Of a stretch of DNA of 64,000 nucleotides, positions 33,601-44,789 are shown one piece after another. The stretch lies in the NCBI RefSeq assembly GCF_918797505.1, contig NC_092802.1, forward strand, positions 8,017,480-8,081,479. The letters are read 5' to 3'. Within the stretch, counting starts at the first letter, position 1; the number at the start of each line of letters is the position of its first letter. The DNA comes from Bemisia tabaci. Its lineage: Eukaryota > Arthropoda > Insecta > Hemiptera > Aleyrodidae. The notes under the pieces are model-generated. The model saw only the letters and a program-made list of their open reading frames with translations, made no database searches and was not told the origin of the DNA. Position numbers and translations under genes: made by a program.

Positions 33601-34229
33601 GCTCTGATATTTAAACTGGCGGAGCCAGCGTTATTCAACTCATGATTTTGAAATTTTTGCACATCCTGTATGGATTATTCTCGTTTTAATTGATGAAAAA
33701 AAATATGTATTGAAGGAAAATATAACGTGTGCATCGTAAATATTAAGGTGGTTCCGTATCAAACTTAATGATTTCCAAAGCACACGAATCTCTACACAAT
33801 TTCTTATAGCCTTTTATAATCGATGGCGAAAAAGCAACAGCCAGGCGATAAAGTGTAAAGCCCGGCTATAGGAACTATAGCCCGGCTGCATAATTTTTTA
33901 TCGCTTCGTAGCCCGGCCGTATGATTTTCTCCGCATTCTACAGCCAGCTATGTGATTTTCTGTATCCTTCTTTAGCCGGCTATAAGAATTCCTATGGTAT
34001 TTAGAAACGCAGCTCTTATCGCCAATTTTTACCAGGGAAAGATTGATAGGTTTGAACATTTTTAATAAGTCCAAGCTCAGAATTATTTGGTTTCAAATAT
34101 TTGCGATAGAAATCTAACCTATTAAGGCTGTGACGTGCCGTAGAAACACATTTTTTCAGTTACATGTTTTTTAAGTTTGTATCGAAAATAATGTAGGTTG
34201 AGCAGGATGACATCTTCATCTAGGTATGT
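33601..34229. repeat. Degenerate TAGCCCGGCTATA repeats in a unique stretch
   Basis: About 33855-33985 holds five or so variants of TATAGCCCGGCTG spaced 25-40 bases apart. The rest is unique. Confidence 0.45.
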
Positions 34230-34785
34230 AATGGGCCACTAGACAAGGTACGAATTTAAGCGATCTGATACACGTTTCTTATCCAGAATTTCACGTAGAA
34301 CACGATTCGCACAACGAAAATTACTGAAATCAATTCCTAATGATGATATCAACGTTTTTATTTCACATTGGTTACGAGGAATTTGAACTGCCCGCTCACA
34401 AGAAACTCAAAACTCTACGTGAGTCAAATCGCGCACTACAACGGTTTCAGCAAGCTTCTCAATCGAGCAATGTTCATTTCCCACCATGTGTTGTTCGAAC
34501 CATAAGCAATTTGCTATAGCTGAGCCAAAGCGTCAAGATTGAGGTTGCCAGATTTTTATATCGCAGAGACTATCATGATAACGTTTAGCGCGCGATTTGA
34601 ATCACGTAGAGCATTGAGTTTTCATGAGCGGGTGGTTTGAATTCACGCATCAAGAATCATTAAATATCTTCGTGAGGAGTTAATTTCGGTAATTTTCGTT
34701 GTGTGCATCGTGTTTTACGTAAAATTTTGGTTAAGGAACATGTATCAGAATGCTGAAATTCGTACCTTATCTAGTGGTTCATTGG
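34230..34785 (+). mobile_element. F-family element, copy 3
   Basis: About 556 bases, AATGGGCCACTAGACAAGG to CCTTATCTAGTGGTTCATT, closely matching copies 2 and 4. Confidence 0.85.
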
Positions 34786-35270
34786 AACAAATTGATCCAC
34801 CTTACAAAAAGTTACACAATTCAATATTTCCATTTTTAAGCGCGAACGTTTGAAAGTCTTTAATATGCATCTAAAAAAGTAAATACGTCTTGGCTTTAAC
34901 AACTCCTGCCAGCAGAATATTGTAAGCAACTCCCTGACATTTTTCTTTCAAGGCTTATAATCCATTTCCAATTCAGAATTAACGACGTTCGCGTCGCGTT
35001 ACTTTCTTAAAGAAAGAACTGGATACCGAAGATAGAACTCTTTTCATTTCCGTCGTCTTCTAACGAAAGAAAGTAATTACATGTCAACGCTGCTGAATTT
35101 CGTTGCGTAAATTTTATTTTTGCCGGGAAATTTTTGAGCCTTTCCGAATGAAATAAAATGTAAAAGAATATTCTTACGTCTACGGGAAAGAATAGACTCC
35201 ATTTTGGACAGGCCTGTGCAAATTTTGCCAGAGCATAAATAAGAGTTGTTACTCATTGAAAATGTCTCAA
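34786..35270. other. Unique stretch, nothing recognised
   Basis: No repeat partner or coding frame supported. Confidence 0.4.
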
Positions 35271-35914
35271 AAATCACGATGAGCGCATCGGCAAAGTCTG
35301 AAATGCACTCCTTCCTTCATAATTTGCATAAGAAATTTGCGTTTTTTCTAGCTTCCCGCCTCAAAAACGATACCTCGGCAGAGGTGGACAATTATTTGTC
35401 GAGGAGTCATTCCATCCAACCCCTGCTCGCAAGGATACTACGCAATATTCAACATAGCCGACGCCAATCCGCCAAAGCACATGTGGATTACATTTTGCAA
35501 TAAGGAACCACTATTTTTGGTCCATTTTAGAAACAACGTCCATGCCATTAGTTCCCCTGCATAGATGTCTGCTCTTATGGGAGAATTAGAGATAGTGGTT
35601 CCTTTTTGCAAATTGTAATCCATGTGACGGAACGATAATTCTAATCACCTGATAACAATCGGCGTGTTTACATTCACATTTTTCTCGCGTTGATAGATAT
35701 CCGCCTTAATTGACCTCGTGCTCTCCTCAACTTGAGCGCGGAAGCGTCGGCCATGTTGAGCAGGGATTGAATGGAACGACTCCTCCAACGAAATGCTCAC
35801 CTGTGCCGGAGTATCCTTTTTGAAGCGGGAAGCTTTAAAAAACCCAAATTTCTTACGCAGATTGTGAAGTTAGGAGTGCATTTCAGAGTTTGCCGATGCG
35901 CTCATCGTGATTTT
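35271..35914. mobile_element. Inverted-arm element with a B MITE in its loop
   Basis: The left arm (about 35271-35470, starting AAATCACGATGAGCGCATCG) is mirrored by the right arm (about 35735-35914, ending CGATGCGCTCATCGTGATTT). The loop contains a B-family MITE at 35484-35622. The right arm is related to 52990-53250. Confidence 0.7.
35484..35622. mobile_element. B-family MITE, copy 3
   Basis: TGGATTACATTTTGCAA and TTGCAAATTGTAATCCA ends with GGAACCACTATTTTTGG and its mirror inside. Confidence 0.75.
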
Positions 35915-35924
35915 AGCGAGGAGA

Positions 35925-36357
35925 GCAGTAAGTGCAAAAATGAAGTTTTGAGAAAACGGGCTCTGAAGCCTCTGACCGGAAAATTATATTGAAAGAAGCC
36001 TCCGTTCTTTGTCAAATTACCACTATCAATCGTTCGAAAGATGTCTAGAAATCGTTTGGATGATTGAAAATTTACTGATTTTATTTCAATTACATTAGGG
36101 TATTATTCATTTTCATGCTGAGTTATTGCTAGGTAAGCCAGCCGTAAGTGGTATCTTCTGCATGCTTTCGTGGTTGCGTTTTGGACACACAACAAACACA
36201 TTTTCAGGTTAGAAATTGGCGGAGAGGGCGGCACTTTACTCGAAAGTACTGTTTTCCTTGGCTCTCTGGAGGAACACTGTCACCTACCGCTGCCTTGCCT
36301 AAAACTACGTCATTTTTCGCGTATATACGGCTTTTTCATACGTCTCGTTTTGATACA
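35925..36357 (+). mobile_element. Partial copy of the CTGCCGTGATAGC element
   Basis: About 420 bases that match 38815-39235 in reverse (AGTAAGTGCAAAAATGAAG through GGAGGC or GAAGCC, TTTCATGC, CCGTAAGTG, GAAAATGTGTTTG-type words to CGTCTCGTTTTGAT). The first TIR is missing. Confidence 0.65.
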
Positions 36358-36863
36358 ATGGAGATGTTGCATGTGTGAGAAATTTGCGATTTGACTATTG
36401 ATTCTTATGTAAAATTTTGCGAGAAATATGATGGTGCCACTAGTTTTCTCTGAAATCAACTCTAAAGCTCAAAAAAAGCTCTCAAGATGAGGCCAAAATG
36501 GAGGGGATATCCCACGCTATCCTGAGAGTTCACCTCTACATCAAAACAAACTCTCCATGCAAAGATAGGGAGCAAATACATTGACAGGGCTGCCACTATA
36601 TTTGGGGACTCTAAAACTGAAGACACGGCAGCCCTGTCAATGTATTTGCTCCCTATCTTTGTATGAAGAGTTTGTTTTGATGTAGAGGTGGACTCTCAGG
36701 ATAGCGCGGGATATCCCCTCCATTTTGGCCTCAACTTGAGAGCTTTTTTTGAGCTTGGGAGTTGATTTCAGAGAAAACCAGTGGCACCATCGTGTTTCTC
36801 GCGAACTTTTACATAAGAATCAATAGTCAAATCGCAAATTCCTCACACATGCAACATCTCCGT
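36358..36863. mobile_element. 500-bp foldback element, full copy
   Basis: Almost the whole element is one inverted repeat: GGAGATGTTGCATGTGTGAG at one end and the complement at the other. The centre reads CAGGGCTGCCACTATATTTG, then the mirrored CGGCAGCCCTG. Three other substantial copies lie at 28572, 40523 and 43015. Confidence 0.85.
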
Positions 36864-37519
36864 TAAGATGAATTTCGCTGTTTTAGCAATTACAGCGATT
36901 ACATCTAAACGAGTTTATGAAGGAAACTCGCTCCCGCTCTGACTGCTCTCTTCGCTGTCGCGGCAGTGTAGTGGTCCATGATTTGGTTTTCCCTGCAGGA
37001 TCTTTGGACTTTTTGGAAACTGAAGGTTCCAAAATCGACTGATTCATCAGTCTCTTTCCATTAATGACGTCCATTTCATCGGAGGAAATGTTTCCATAAA
37101 TAATATCATAGAGCATTGAGCGTCACAGGATTCGCGGGCCGGATTCTTCGACAAGATAAACGGGTCGGAGCCCGATACGGAATGCCGTGAATCGTGAATT
37201 GGCGAAGTTGTTTTGTCGGCGAGCAAACGTTGCTCCTAATTGTTCGCATCCCGCGCACCCCTCCCCCACCCCTTCGCGCTCGCACCGTTATCAAAACCCC
37301 TTTGTGAATAACCCCAGCTATCGACTCGCGATGCTGCCCCCTCACCCCCTCGAATCTTCGTAGCTCTTGACTTTCGAAACCCCCCTCGACTACCCTCGCA
37401 GCCTCCCTTTTGTAAACTTGATCAAAGGGGAAAGTTTGCAGGTCGCTTTCTGCTTCGCCCGATTCACACCTTCGAAAAACTTAAGTGCGGCGTTGACAGT
37501 TCGTCACCTTACGGCCAAA
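36864..37519. other. Unique, partly GC-rich
   Basis: 37110-37400 is GC-rich with C runs (CCCGCGCACCCCTCCCCCAC). No gene is recognised. CACCTTACGGCC near 37503 is a worn T-family end. Confidence 0.35.
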
Positions 37520-37748
37520 AACGCTGGGAAAAAAACACATTGGATCTAAATTCCAGACTCTTGAAAACATTGACAAGAAAAAGGACTCTTGATTCAATCA
37601 GATTCAAGCGTAAATCAAAAGGAAATCCCCTCAAATTAAGAGGCCGGGTTCTTGATTTAAGCTTGAATCTGATTGAATCAAGAGTATTTTTTCTTGTCGA
37701 TGTTTTTAAGAGTCTGGACTCTAGATCCAATGTGTTTTTTTCCCAGTG
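37520..37748. mobile_element. A-family palindromic MITE, full copy
   Basis: CTGGGAAAAAAACACATTGG and CCAATGTGTTTTTTTCCCAG-type ends, with AAATTAAGAGGCCGGG at the centre. Confidence 0.8.
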
Positions 37749-37937
37749 AAAACTAAAATACTCGAACAATCAGAATTGTATGATTCGTGACCAATTTTCA
37801 TGATATTTTCCGGATTACATCGAATTTCCCTATATTTTCCGGTTTTTACTGTCGGTAGACACTTTGTTAAAAGAAAAGAAGGAAAATTATGGCGAGAAAC
37901 TTTCAAGAAAGAGTATCAAAATCGCTTCAAAAGTCGC
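37749..37937. other. Short unique spacer
   Basis: Nothing recognised. Confidence 0.4.
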
Positions 37938-38192
37938 CACCTTCCGGCCAAAGTATCACAAGCGCCATGTGACGTTTAAATATTACATGCTCGACGTTGA
38001 ATTGTATTTTTTTCTAGAGAAATTGTTGGTTGAATTTGTTTGAAACATTCACTGAATTTTATCAGCGGCCCGATGAAAATTCAGTAAAATCTTCGGACAG
38101 CTTCGTCGAAAAATTTCTCTGTAAAAAAATAAAATGGCAGCGGAAATTTTTGAAACGTCTCATGGCACTTGCGATACTTTCGCCGGAAGGTG
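37938..38192. mobile_element. T-family MITE
   Basis: CACCTTCCGGCCAAAGTATC and GATACTTTCGCCGGAAGGTG ends, about 255 bases; inner words such as GTGACGTTT and GAAACGTCTC are also mirrored. Confidence 0.7.
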
Positions 38193-38412
38193 ATGAGGTT
38201 GCCAAATTTCTCTATCTAAAACATGTATTTGTGAGGAAAGTCATTTATATTTATCTTTGAAATCCTCAGACATTTTAGGTCAAATTCCGAACAAAATTTG
38301 AAGAAAAATTTGAAGAAAAATGTTCGTAATTTTCCGAGAAAATGCGATTTTCATTGAAGTAAATCGGGCAACGTCTAAAGGCTCATACGGCGTTTTTCCT
38401 CAGGACGGCAGG
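38193..38412. mobile_element. D-family MITE, right part
   Basis: GTTGCCAAATTTCTCTATCT through ACGGCGTTTTTCC to GGACGGCAG. The left part is missing where the T element abuts. Confidence 0.65.
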
Positions 38413-38681
38413 TGAGGCCACCAGTTGCGCCACCGAGTGACAGCGTCGATGAGAAGTATCGGGGGGAAGTTGCGAACTGCGCCATCGTAGCGCTCCCTGG
38501 GGCCCAATTACAGCAACGAACAATAGTTCGGAAAGATTTCCACAGGTTTTTCGACGCCGTGGGCGGGTATCCCAGAGAAGTTACCCCGTCAACTCGGAAC
38601 CGTGAACTCCATTGCCGGTTAGGACCGAAAAATTAAATGAAAACGGCGTTGAAATTTTCACCGCGATGTGTGCGACAATTC
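38413..38681. other. Short unique spacer, moderately GC-rich
   Basis: Nothing recognised. Confidence 0.4.
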
Positions 38682-39246
38682 TGCCGTGATAGCGAAGAGA
38701 GCCGTAAGTGCAAAATTTTCGAAATCGAGTTTTCTTCAAAATTCGTCTAAACTCTTTGAGAGGAAATTACTGAGACAGCTAAAACAGCAAAATTCATCCT
38801 TATTTAATGAAAACGAGACGTATGTAAAAGCCGTAAGTGCACAAAAAATGACACAGTTTTTTTTCAAGACAGCCGTAGATGCATGAGAGCCAATGAAAAC
38901 AGTGCTTTCCGGTAAAGTGCCGCCCTCCTCTGCCAATTTCTAACCTGAAAATGTGTTTGTTGTGCGTCCAAAACTCAACCACGAAAGCATGCAGAAGATA
39001 GCACTTACGGCTGTCTTGCCTAACAATAACCTAGCATGAAAATGAAAAAAACCCTTTTTACGTAATTGAAATAAAATCAGTCGATTTTTAATCATCCATA
39101 CGATTTCTAGGAGTTTTCCGGACGATTAGTGGCAATTTGACAAAGAACGGAGGCTTCTTTCAATAAAATGATCTTGTCAGAAGCTTCTGAGCGCGTTTTC
39201 TCAAAACTTCATTTTTGCACTTACGGCTCTCTTCGCTATCACGGCA
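38682..39246. mobile_element. CTGCCGTGATAGC element, full copy
   Basis: The TIRs of about 40 bases read CTGCCGTGATAGCGAAGAG then AGCCGTAAGTGCAAAA, and are mirrored on the right. AATT stands on both sides, possibly a target duplication. An internal GCCGTAAGTGC motif recurs twice. Confidence 0.75.
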
Positions 39247-39609
39247 GAATTATGAAGAGTTCTCAGTTAAAAAGTACTAGTATCTTAGTACGAATAAGAG
39301 AGTGGACGAAAAATTGCGAAAAAGTCCTCCATTACTCACTCAAAATGGGCTACCGCAGGATGTACCGCGGTGCGTACAGAATCGCTGAAAGACTACCATG
39401 AACAATTCAACTCTCTATTTGCCTCTCACTAACGCCTTCAAAAGACACAAACGTTTAGATGCAAGATTATGATACCACTATTCGTGCGCCACTGCGGTTA
39501 TTGCGTATAACCAGCTGATTGAAGGCGAAATGTTGATGATCACACAGAGCCATCACGTAATATGGTCTAAATTGTTGTCGTGTCGGCGTTCGTTATGAAA
39601 ACATCGGCA
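39247..39609. other. Mostly unique, one CGCCTTCA pair
   Basis: AACGCCTTCAAAAG near 39431 and GATTGAAGGCGAAA near 39518 may bound a small element of about 100 bases. Confidence 0.4.
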
Positions 39610-40080
39610 ACCATACAGGGAGAGTATGGACATGTGGAAATATGAAGCTGATAGGTCCTACAAGGGGAGAATATTTTTTTTAACACAAAACATGTAATTA
39701 TCAATTTTCAGATTACAATATCATTAAGAATTAAAAAAAAAAATTTAAAATCTCGAAATTTATTAATAAATAAAAATTTTAACATTGTCAACGTTTAAAA
39801 GTAAATATAAATACATTTTTAGATCTTACATAAAATCGTGTTTTAAATATCTAGTATACTAAGAGGGCCAAAAATGTTCATTAATGAGTTCTTGAAAAAT
39901 GTGTATTTCATGCAAAAACTAACTCAAATACGTGCTTTACAACCGACCGATCGTAACAATTGTAATAAGTAATCACTCTGGACAAGTTGAGTTCATAGGT
40001 TGGCTGCCCTTTTGGGCCCTAAAAGCAGCACGACCTAACCTCAAAATTACCGACAAGTCCGTTACTCCCCCTATATAGGT
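39610..40080. mobile_element. U-family element, diverged copy
   Basis: ACAGGGAGAGTATGGACATG on the left and ACTCCCCCTATATAGGT on the right, with CTTTTGGGCCCTAAAAGC inside, match the full U element at 45332-45674. Confidence 0.65.
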
Positions 40081-40338
40081 GTATCCTACCTGCCATCCTG
40101 GTCAATTTTTGTCTCCTACAGTCTTGCTTCCCCTCCAACTTCACCAGATGAAAAATTGGACAGTGCGGACCACGCTTGTCGGGCTGTACCCTTTTAGCCC
40201 GAAATGTCACCCAATTTATCCGCACGGAAACACCCCGGCACGACTACTCTACTTTGACCTTTCAAACTCCCAACTCATAATTAATATTTAGCCCGCAGGA
40301 CGGGCGTCGCGGCGAGCGCCCGAAGTGGAGAGCGCCTC
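40081..40338. other. Unique spacer
   Basis: A C-family end word (AGCCCGCAG) is near 40291; otherwise nothing. Confidence 0.4.
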
Positions 40339-40522
40339 GCCGCACAGTGGATCGAGTCAATTAGAGAGGTCGGACACGAAATTTTTGACCAAAACTGCAA
40401 ATTTCAATATTTATTTCATCACATTTTACATTTCGAGGGTTGCTAATCGAAGGAAATGTTACGAGGAAACCATTGGTACCACTTTTAGAACCTCAAAAGT
40501 TGATGGAAATAATGATCATCCT
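40339..40522 (+). mobile_element. E-family element, left piece
   Basis: GCACAGTGGATCGAGTCAAT, AGAGAGGTCGGAC, then ATTTTTGACCAAAACTGCAA, as in the full E copy at 54116-54360 (opposite strand). Confidence 0.7.
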
Positions 40523-41032
40523 GAATGGAGATGTTGCATGTGTGAGGAATTTGCAATTTGACTGTTGATTCTCATGCAAAAGTTCGCAAGAAACACGATG
40601 GTGCCTCTGGTTTTCTCTAAAATTAACTCCCAAGCTCAAAAAAAGCTCTCAAGTTGAGGCCAAAATGGAGGGGATATCCCACGCTATCCTGAGAGTCCAC
40701 CTCTACATCAAGACAAACTCTCCATGCAGAGATAGGGAGCAAATACATTAGCAGGGTTGCCGTGTTTTCAGTTTTGGAGTCCTCAAATAAAGTGGCAGCC
40801 CTGTCACTGTATTTGCTCCCTATCTTTGCATGGAGCGTTTGTCTTGATGTAGAGGTGGACTCTCAGGATAGCGTGGGATATCCCCTCCATTTTGGCCTCA
40901 ACTTGAGAGCTTTTTTTGAGCTTAGGAGATGATTTCAGAGAAAACCAGTGGCACCATCGTGTTTCTCGCGAACTTTTACGTAAGAATCAACAGTCAAATC
41001 GCAAATCCCTCACACATGCAACATCTCCATTA
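40523..41032. mobile_element. 500-bp foldback element, full copy
   Basis: GGAGATGTTGCATGTGTGAG and its complement at the ends; the internal arms are nearly perfect. It lies between two pieces of E-family sequence. Confidence 0.85.
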
Positions 41033-41250
41033 GAGAGGTCGGTCACGAAATTTTTGACTAAAACTGCAAATTTCAATGTTTATTTCGTCAAATTTTACAT
41101 TGCGAGGGGTGCTAATCGAAGAAAATTCTACGAGGAAACCATTGGTACCACTTATAGAACTTCAAAATTTTGTATAAACGGAGTTATCAGCGTTTTAAGT
41201 TTCCGAATTTGGTCCGACCTCCTGATCAACTCGATCCATTGTGCGCCGTC
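41033..41250 (+). mobile_element. E-family element, nearly full second piece
   Basis: Begins AGAGAGGTCGGTCACGAAAT, so it repeats the start of the left piece, and runs on to AACGGAGTTATCAGCG and the terminal CTCGATCCATTGTGCG. Confidence 0.7.
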
Positions 41251-42050
41251 GTTGTCGCGACTGGAGAGAGCCTCGTCGATTATTCACGTTTAAATACACC
41301 CGCCGCGAGTTCGTCGGACGAAAAAATACGAGGCGCTGCGTCGGAATTACGCTGTTTTTCACTCAGGCCGTTCCCGTCGAAAACGCAACGGCCGATTGCT
41401 CAATTAACCGGGCCGCAGTGAAAGGGCTGGCGATTAGCCCAGTCCCCCGCTACCCCTCGCGACTGCCAAATGGGCGTTAGTCATGAAACGCACCCCGCCC
41501 GCCCGGGCCCCCCTTCGTGATACTTATCTGGTCGCTATTTTTCGGCCGGCACTCATAATACGGACTTAAAGCTTATGATCCGGGGGATGGGGAGGGGATG
41601 GCCGGGGGCGTAAATAAAAGGGGGTGAATGTGGAAATGGGTCATTCCGCGGCATCCTAAACGGCGAGTGAGGACTTTCGGAGTTGGATGGTTTAAACGTG
41701 CGGAGTAAAATATAAACAGTCCGGCGTCGTGCTAATGAGTTCCGTATTCTTCCTTGGCTTTAAACCGTTTCTTCTCGGTTTAAGGAGAGTCGTCGTCACC
41801 AACTTAGTGCCAAGCTTTTGTCCGGAAAAACCTTTGCCTACAGAATAGAGAGAATACGAGTGTGTTGCATAGGGAAAGAAAGTGACCACCAGATCTTCCC
41901 GCACTTTTTTTTGTGCCAATCAGTCACTCGACGGCCACCATTCATTCCATTCATATCGGCGGTGAAACTATCAGACCACGTATCTCGGCGTGCGACGTAG
42001 ATTTCCTGTCAGACTTTATTTTTTCAATGAAAAACTACTCAGCGTCAATA
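41251..42050. other. GC-rich patch, no gene recognised
   Basis: 41260-41650 is GC-rich with open frames in several phases. There is no recognised motif or splice context. Confidence 0.35.
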
Positions 42051-42128
42051 GAGATGTTGCATGTTCGAGGAATTTGCGAAGAACCAACAGTTAAATCGCA
42101 AATTCCTCACACATGCAACATCTCCATT
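42051..42128. mobile_element. Minimal foldback remnant
   Basis: GAGATGTTGCATGTTCGAGG and CCTCACACATGCAACATCTC face each other over about 78 bases: the 500-bp foldback element with nearly all its interior deleted. Confidence 0.75.
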
Positions 42129-42345
42129 AAGCGCATATACGCAAGTTTCCGTGATACCACTATTCGAACTTCGATGTATTGCGGAGTATCATCCTCATTT
42201 GAAGGCGCTTTGCAAAGCGTCAAGAAAGAAACATTCGGAACGTTTGTCGCGAACTTTTACACAAGAAGTAACAGTCAAATCGCAAATTCCTCACATCCCA
42301 TTCTTGAAAACTTCCTTGTTTTTATTTCTCTTTGCGAAGAAAACT
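42129..42345. repeat. N-family fragment
   Basis: GTTTCCGTGATACCACTATT, GTATTGCGGAGTATCATCC and TTGAAGGCGCTTTG match the N units at 50524-51277. A foldback arm piece is at about 42245-42290. Confidence 0.6.
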
Positions 42346-42482
42346 GTATGAAAATAAGAAATGATATTGAATTGTTCTCCTCTAAGAAAATAAAATGGGA
42401 GCGGAGATTTTTAAACACCGCAAACGAGATACGTGGTCTGGTAGTTTTACCGCGTCGATACGTAGTGCATAGTGAATAGAGC
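42346..42482 (+). repeat. 137-base direct repeat, copy 1
   Basis: GATTTTTAAACACCGCAAAC, GATACGTGGTCTGGTAGTTT and CGCGTCGATACG are repeated with few changes at 43101-43240. Confidence 0.75.
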
Positions 42483-43014
42483 ACATATACATGTAGAACA
42501 TAGAGTATACGTGATTGAGAATTTTCACGATTCAAAACGCCTTCAAATACTCTGATACTTTACCACATCACATGAGAGTCGAAATAGTTATCTCCTCGGC
42601 GCCTTCACGCGTTTTGAGCAGAACAGAGTCAGCCGGAGATAAACTGGTCCAGTTATGCTTAATGAGGCAATCTGTTAGTCTCTGTGACCTGATCATTGAC
42701 ATTGATGGACAAAACTATAGACAAAGAAGACAAAAGGCTACAATTAGTCCATCATTTACCCCCTTGGTCTATAGGAACCATCCATTTCAACCAATAGGAT
42801 CGCTCCATACCCTATGTGTTCTTTGCCCATCGCTTAGTCTATCAATTTCAACAGTTGGGTTGCAGCCATCATGTTTGTCCAAGATAAAGTGTGAGTAAGC
42901 CTACCTTATATATAGAGTTTTTTATGAGTCCCACACCACCCCTAACCCCTATAGTTCCTACCCTTTCTTAAATAACTAAAATTTTCAGCTCACTTTATAA
43001 AACTGTAGTTCTTA
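42483..43014. mobile_element. C-family MITE, worn, and spacer
   Basis: 42690-42862 (GATCATTGACATTGATGGAC to CTATCAATTTCAACAG) is a C copy with a shortened interior. CGCCTTCAAATACTCTGATA near 42539 is the recurrent CGCCTTCA word. Confidence 0.6.
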
Positions 43015-43814
43015 ATGGAGATGTTGCATGTGTGAGGAATTTGCGATTTGACTGTTGATTCTTGTGTAAAAGTTTGCGAGAAACATGATGGTGCCATTGG
43101 TGTATGAAAATAAGAGATGATATTGATTTGTTCTCCTCTAAATAAATCAAATGGGAGCGGAGATTCTTAAACATCGCAAACGAGATACGTGGTCTGGTAG
43201 TTTCACCGCGTCGATACGCAGTGCATCGTGAATAGAGCAGTAGATCTGCATAAAATTCACTCCCAGTCACAGCAAGCGGCGCTCTTAGCCCACTTTTCGT
43301 AATCAATCCAGGTTTGGACGAGGGGCGATCGATTATTCGCTCCAATTATTTTAACAGCCACTAAAACGTGTTCTGAAAAAATTACAACTCAATTCGCCTT
43401 CCCGCTACAATAAAATGAAATCATCGCTGGGATTACGGACGAGAAGAGAGGGGGAAACGCAAACCACCTAGTGCGACTCTACATCAAGACAAACTCCCCA
43501 TGCAAAGATAGGGAGCAAATACATTGACAGGGCTGCCACCCTATTTGGGTACTCCAAAACTGAAAACACGGCAACTACGGCAACCCTGCTAATGTATTTG
43601 TTCCCTATCTTTGCACGGAGAGTTAGTTTTGATGTAGAGGTGGACTCTCAGGGTAGGGTGGGATATCCCCTCCATTTTGGCCTCAACCTGAGAGCTTTTT
43701 TTAAGCTTGTGAGTTGATTTCAGAGAAAACCAGTGGCATCATCGTGTTTTTAGCGAACTTTTACAGAAGAATCAACAGTCAAATCGCAAATTCCTCTCAC
43801 ATGCAACATCTCCT
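43015..43814. mobile_element. 500-bp foldback element, interrupted copy
   Basis: The left terminus (43015-43100) and the core and right arm (43480-43814) are present. The middle of the left arm is replaced by about 380 bases, which include the second copy of the 137-base direct repeat (43101-43240). Confidence 0.75.
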
Positions 43815-44298
43815 AACAAATGCAAAACTCGCGACGAAGTTACGTCGTTTTTGCCTCAGACGGCGGTAGCATCAACTTGCTTCTCCTGAGTATTGGTTCG
43901 TTTTCGAAACCGAACGATTCAATCAATCGTCCGCGGAACCCCGAGCGGAAATTAAGTCGTGCGAAGATCTCTCGTCACCCGCGACGATAAAAAAAAAAAA
44001 GCGAGACGACAGACATCAAAGCCACAAAGCCGAGTGAATAATGCACGGAAGGCTATTGTTGGGGCGGATAAAAGGATTTGACGGCTACGCCATCGATTTC
44101 GCTGCACCCGCCGCCGCCCTCGGCCCGCCAGGTGGGGGGGGGGGGGCAACTTCGGGAGGGGGGTTGGGGTGCTCATGATGCCGGTAATGACAACAACCGA
44201 CGATTAATACATTAACTTTTGATATCAAAGCGCCGCCCTCCCGGAGGATTCAAGGGCCTCTTCCCGAGTGGGCTGGAGTGCTCACCTCGGAGCCACAA
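43815..44298. other. GC-rich patch, no gene recognised
   Basis: GC-rich from about 43860, with a G run near 44138. It directly precedes the repeat array. Confidence 0.35.
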
Positions 44299-44513
44299 GT
44301 AAACGGGCTGTTGCCTACCGCCGAGAATAGATTATCGCCCCCGCGATCCTTGCCGTCGGCTTGAGGAAGCGTCGTCGCCCACTTACGGAACGCTTACGGA
44401 TTTCCGTAGTCTTTACCGTCGGCGGGAGCTGTGAACGTTATTTCATGCTTTCCGAGGGCTTACTCTCACACGGTGGGTCAGGATTACTGCCGTGCAAGGG
44501 AAGAACGCCGTAT

Positions 44514-44789
44514 GGATCGTATTCGATAGTGGTTCGATGTATCGTCTGGTTGAAAACAATAGAACATAACCTCAAACCAAAATGTTAGGATATTTGTTGG
44601 AAAAGCTGAAACTGAGAAATTGTCTAGCAATTTGACTACTTTTAGCCAATTAGTACTCATACGCATCAAAAATCAATCAAAAAAAGAAGCGTTCCGTCAG
44701 ATTACTCAATTGTTTTTTGAGGCTATGTTTATATTTTGAACCAATCGATATCGATACATTCTCACCCGTTTGATGTATCGAATACGATC
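44514..44789. mobile_element. MITE with GGATCGTATTCGAT ends, in array unit 1
   Basis: GGATCGTATTCGAT and ATCGAATACGATC ends, flanked by TAT on each side; the empty site is seen in the other units (GAACGCCGTATTAGCTATC). A related fragment, reversed, is at 51527-51600. Confidence 0.75.

Noticed and set aside
41913..42479. 188-codon frame
   Set aside because: It runs across a minimal foldback, an N fragment and a dispersed direct repeat, so it cannot be one protein.
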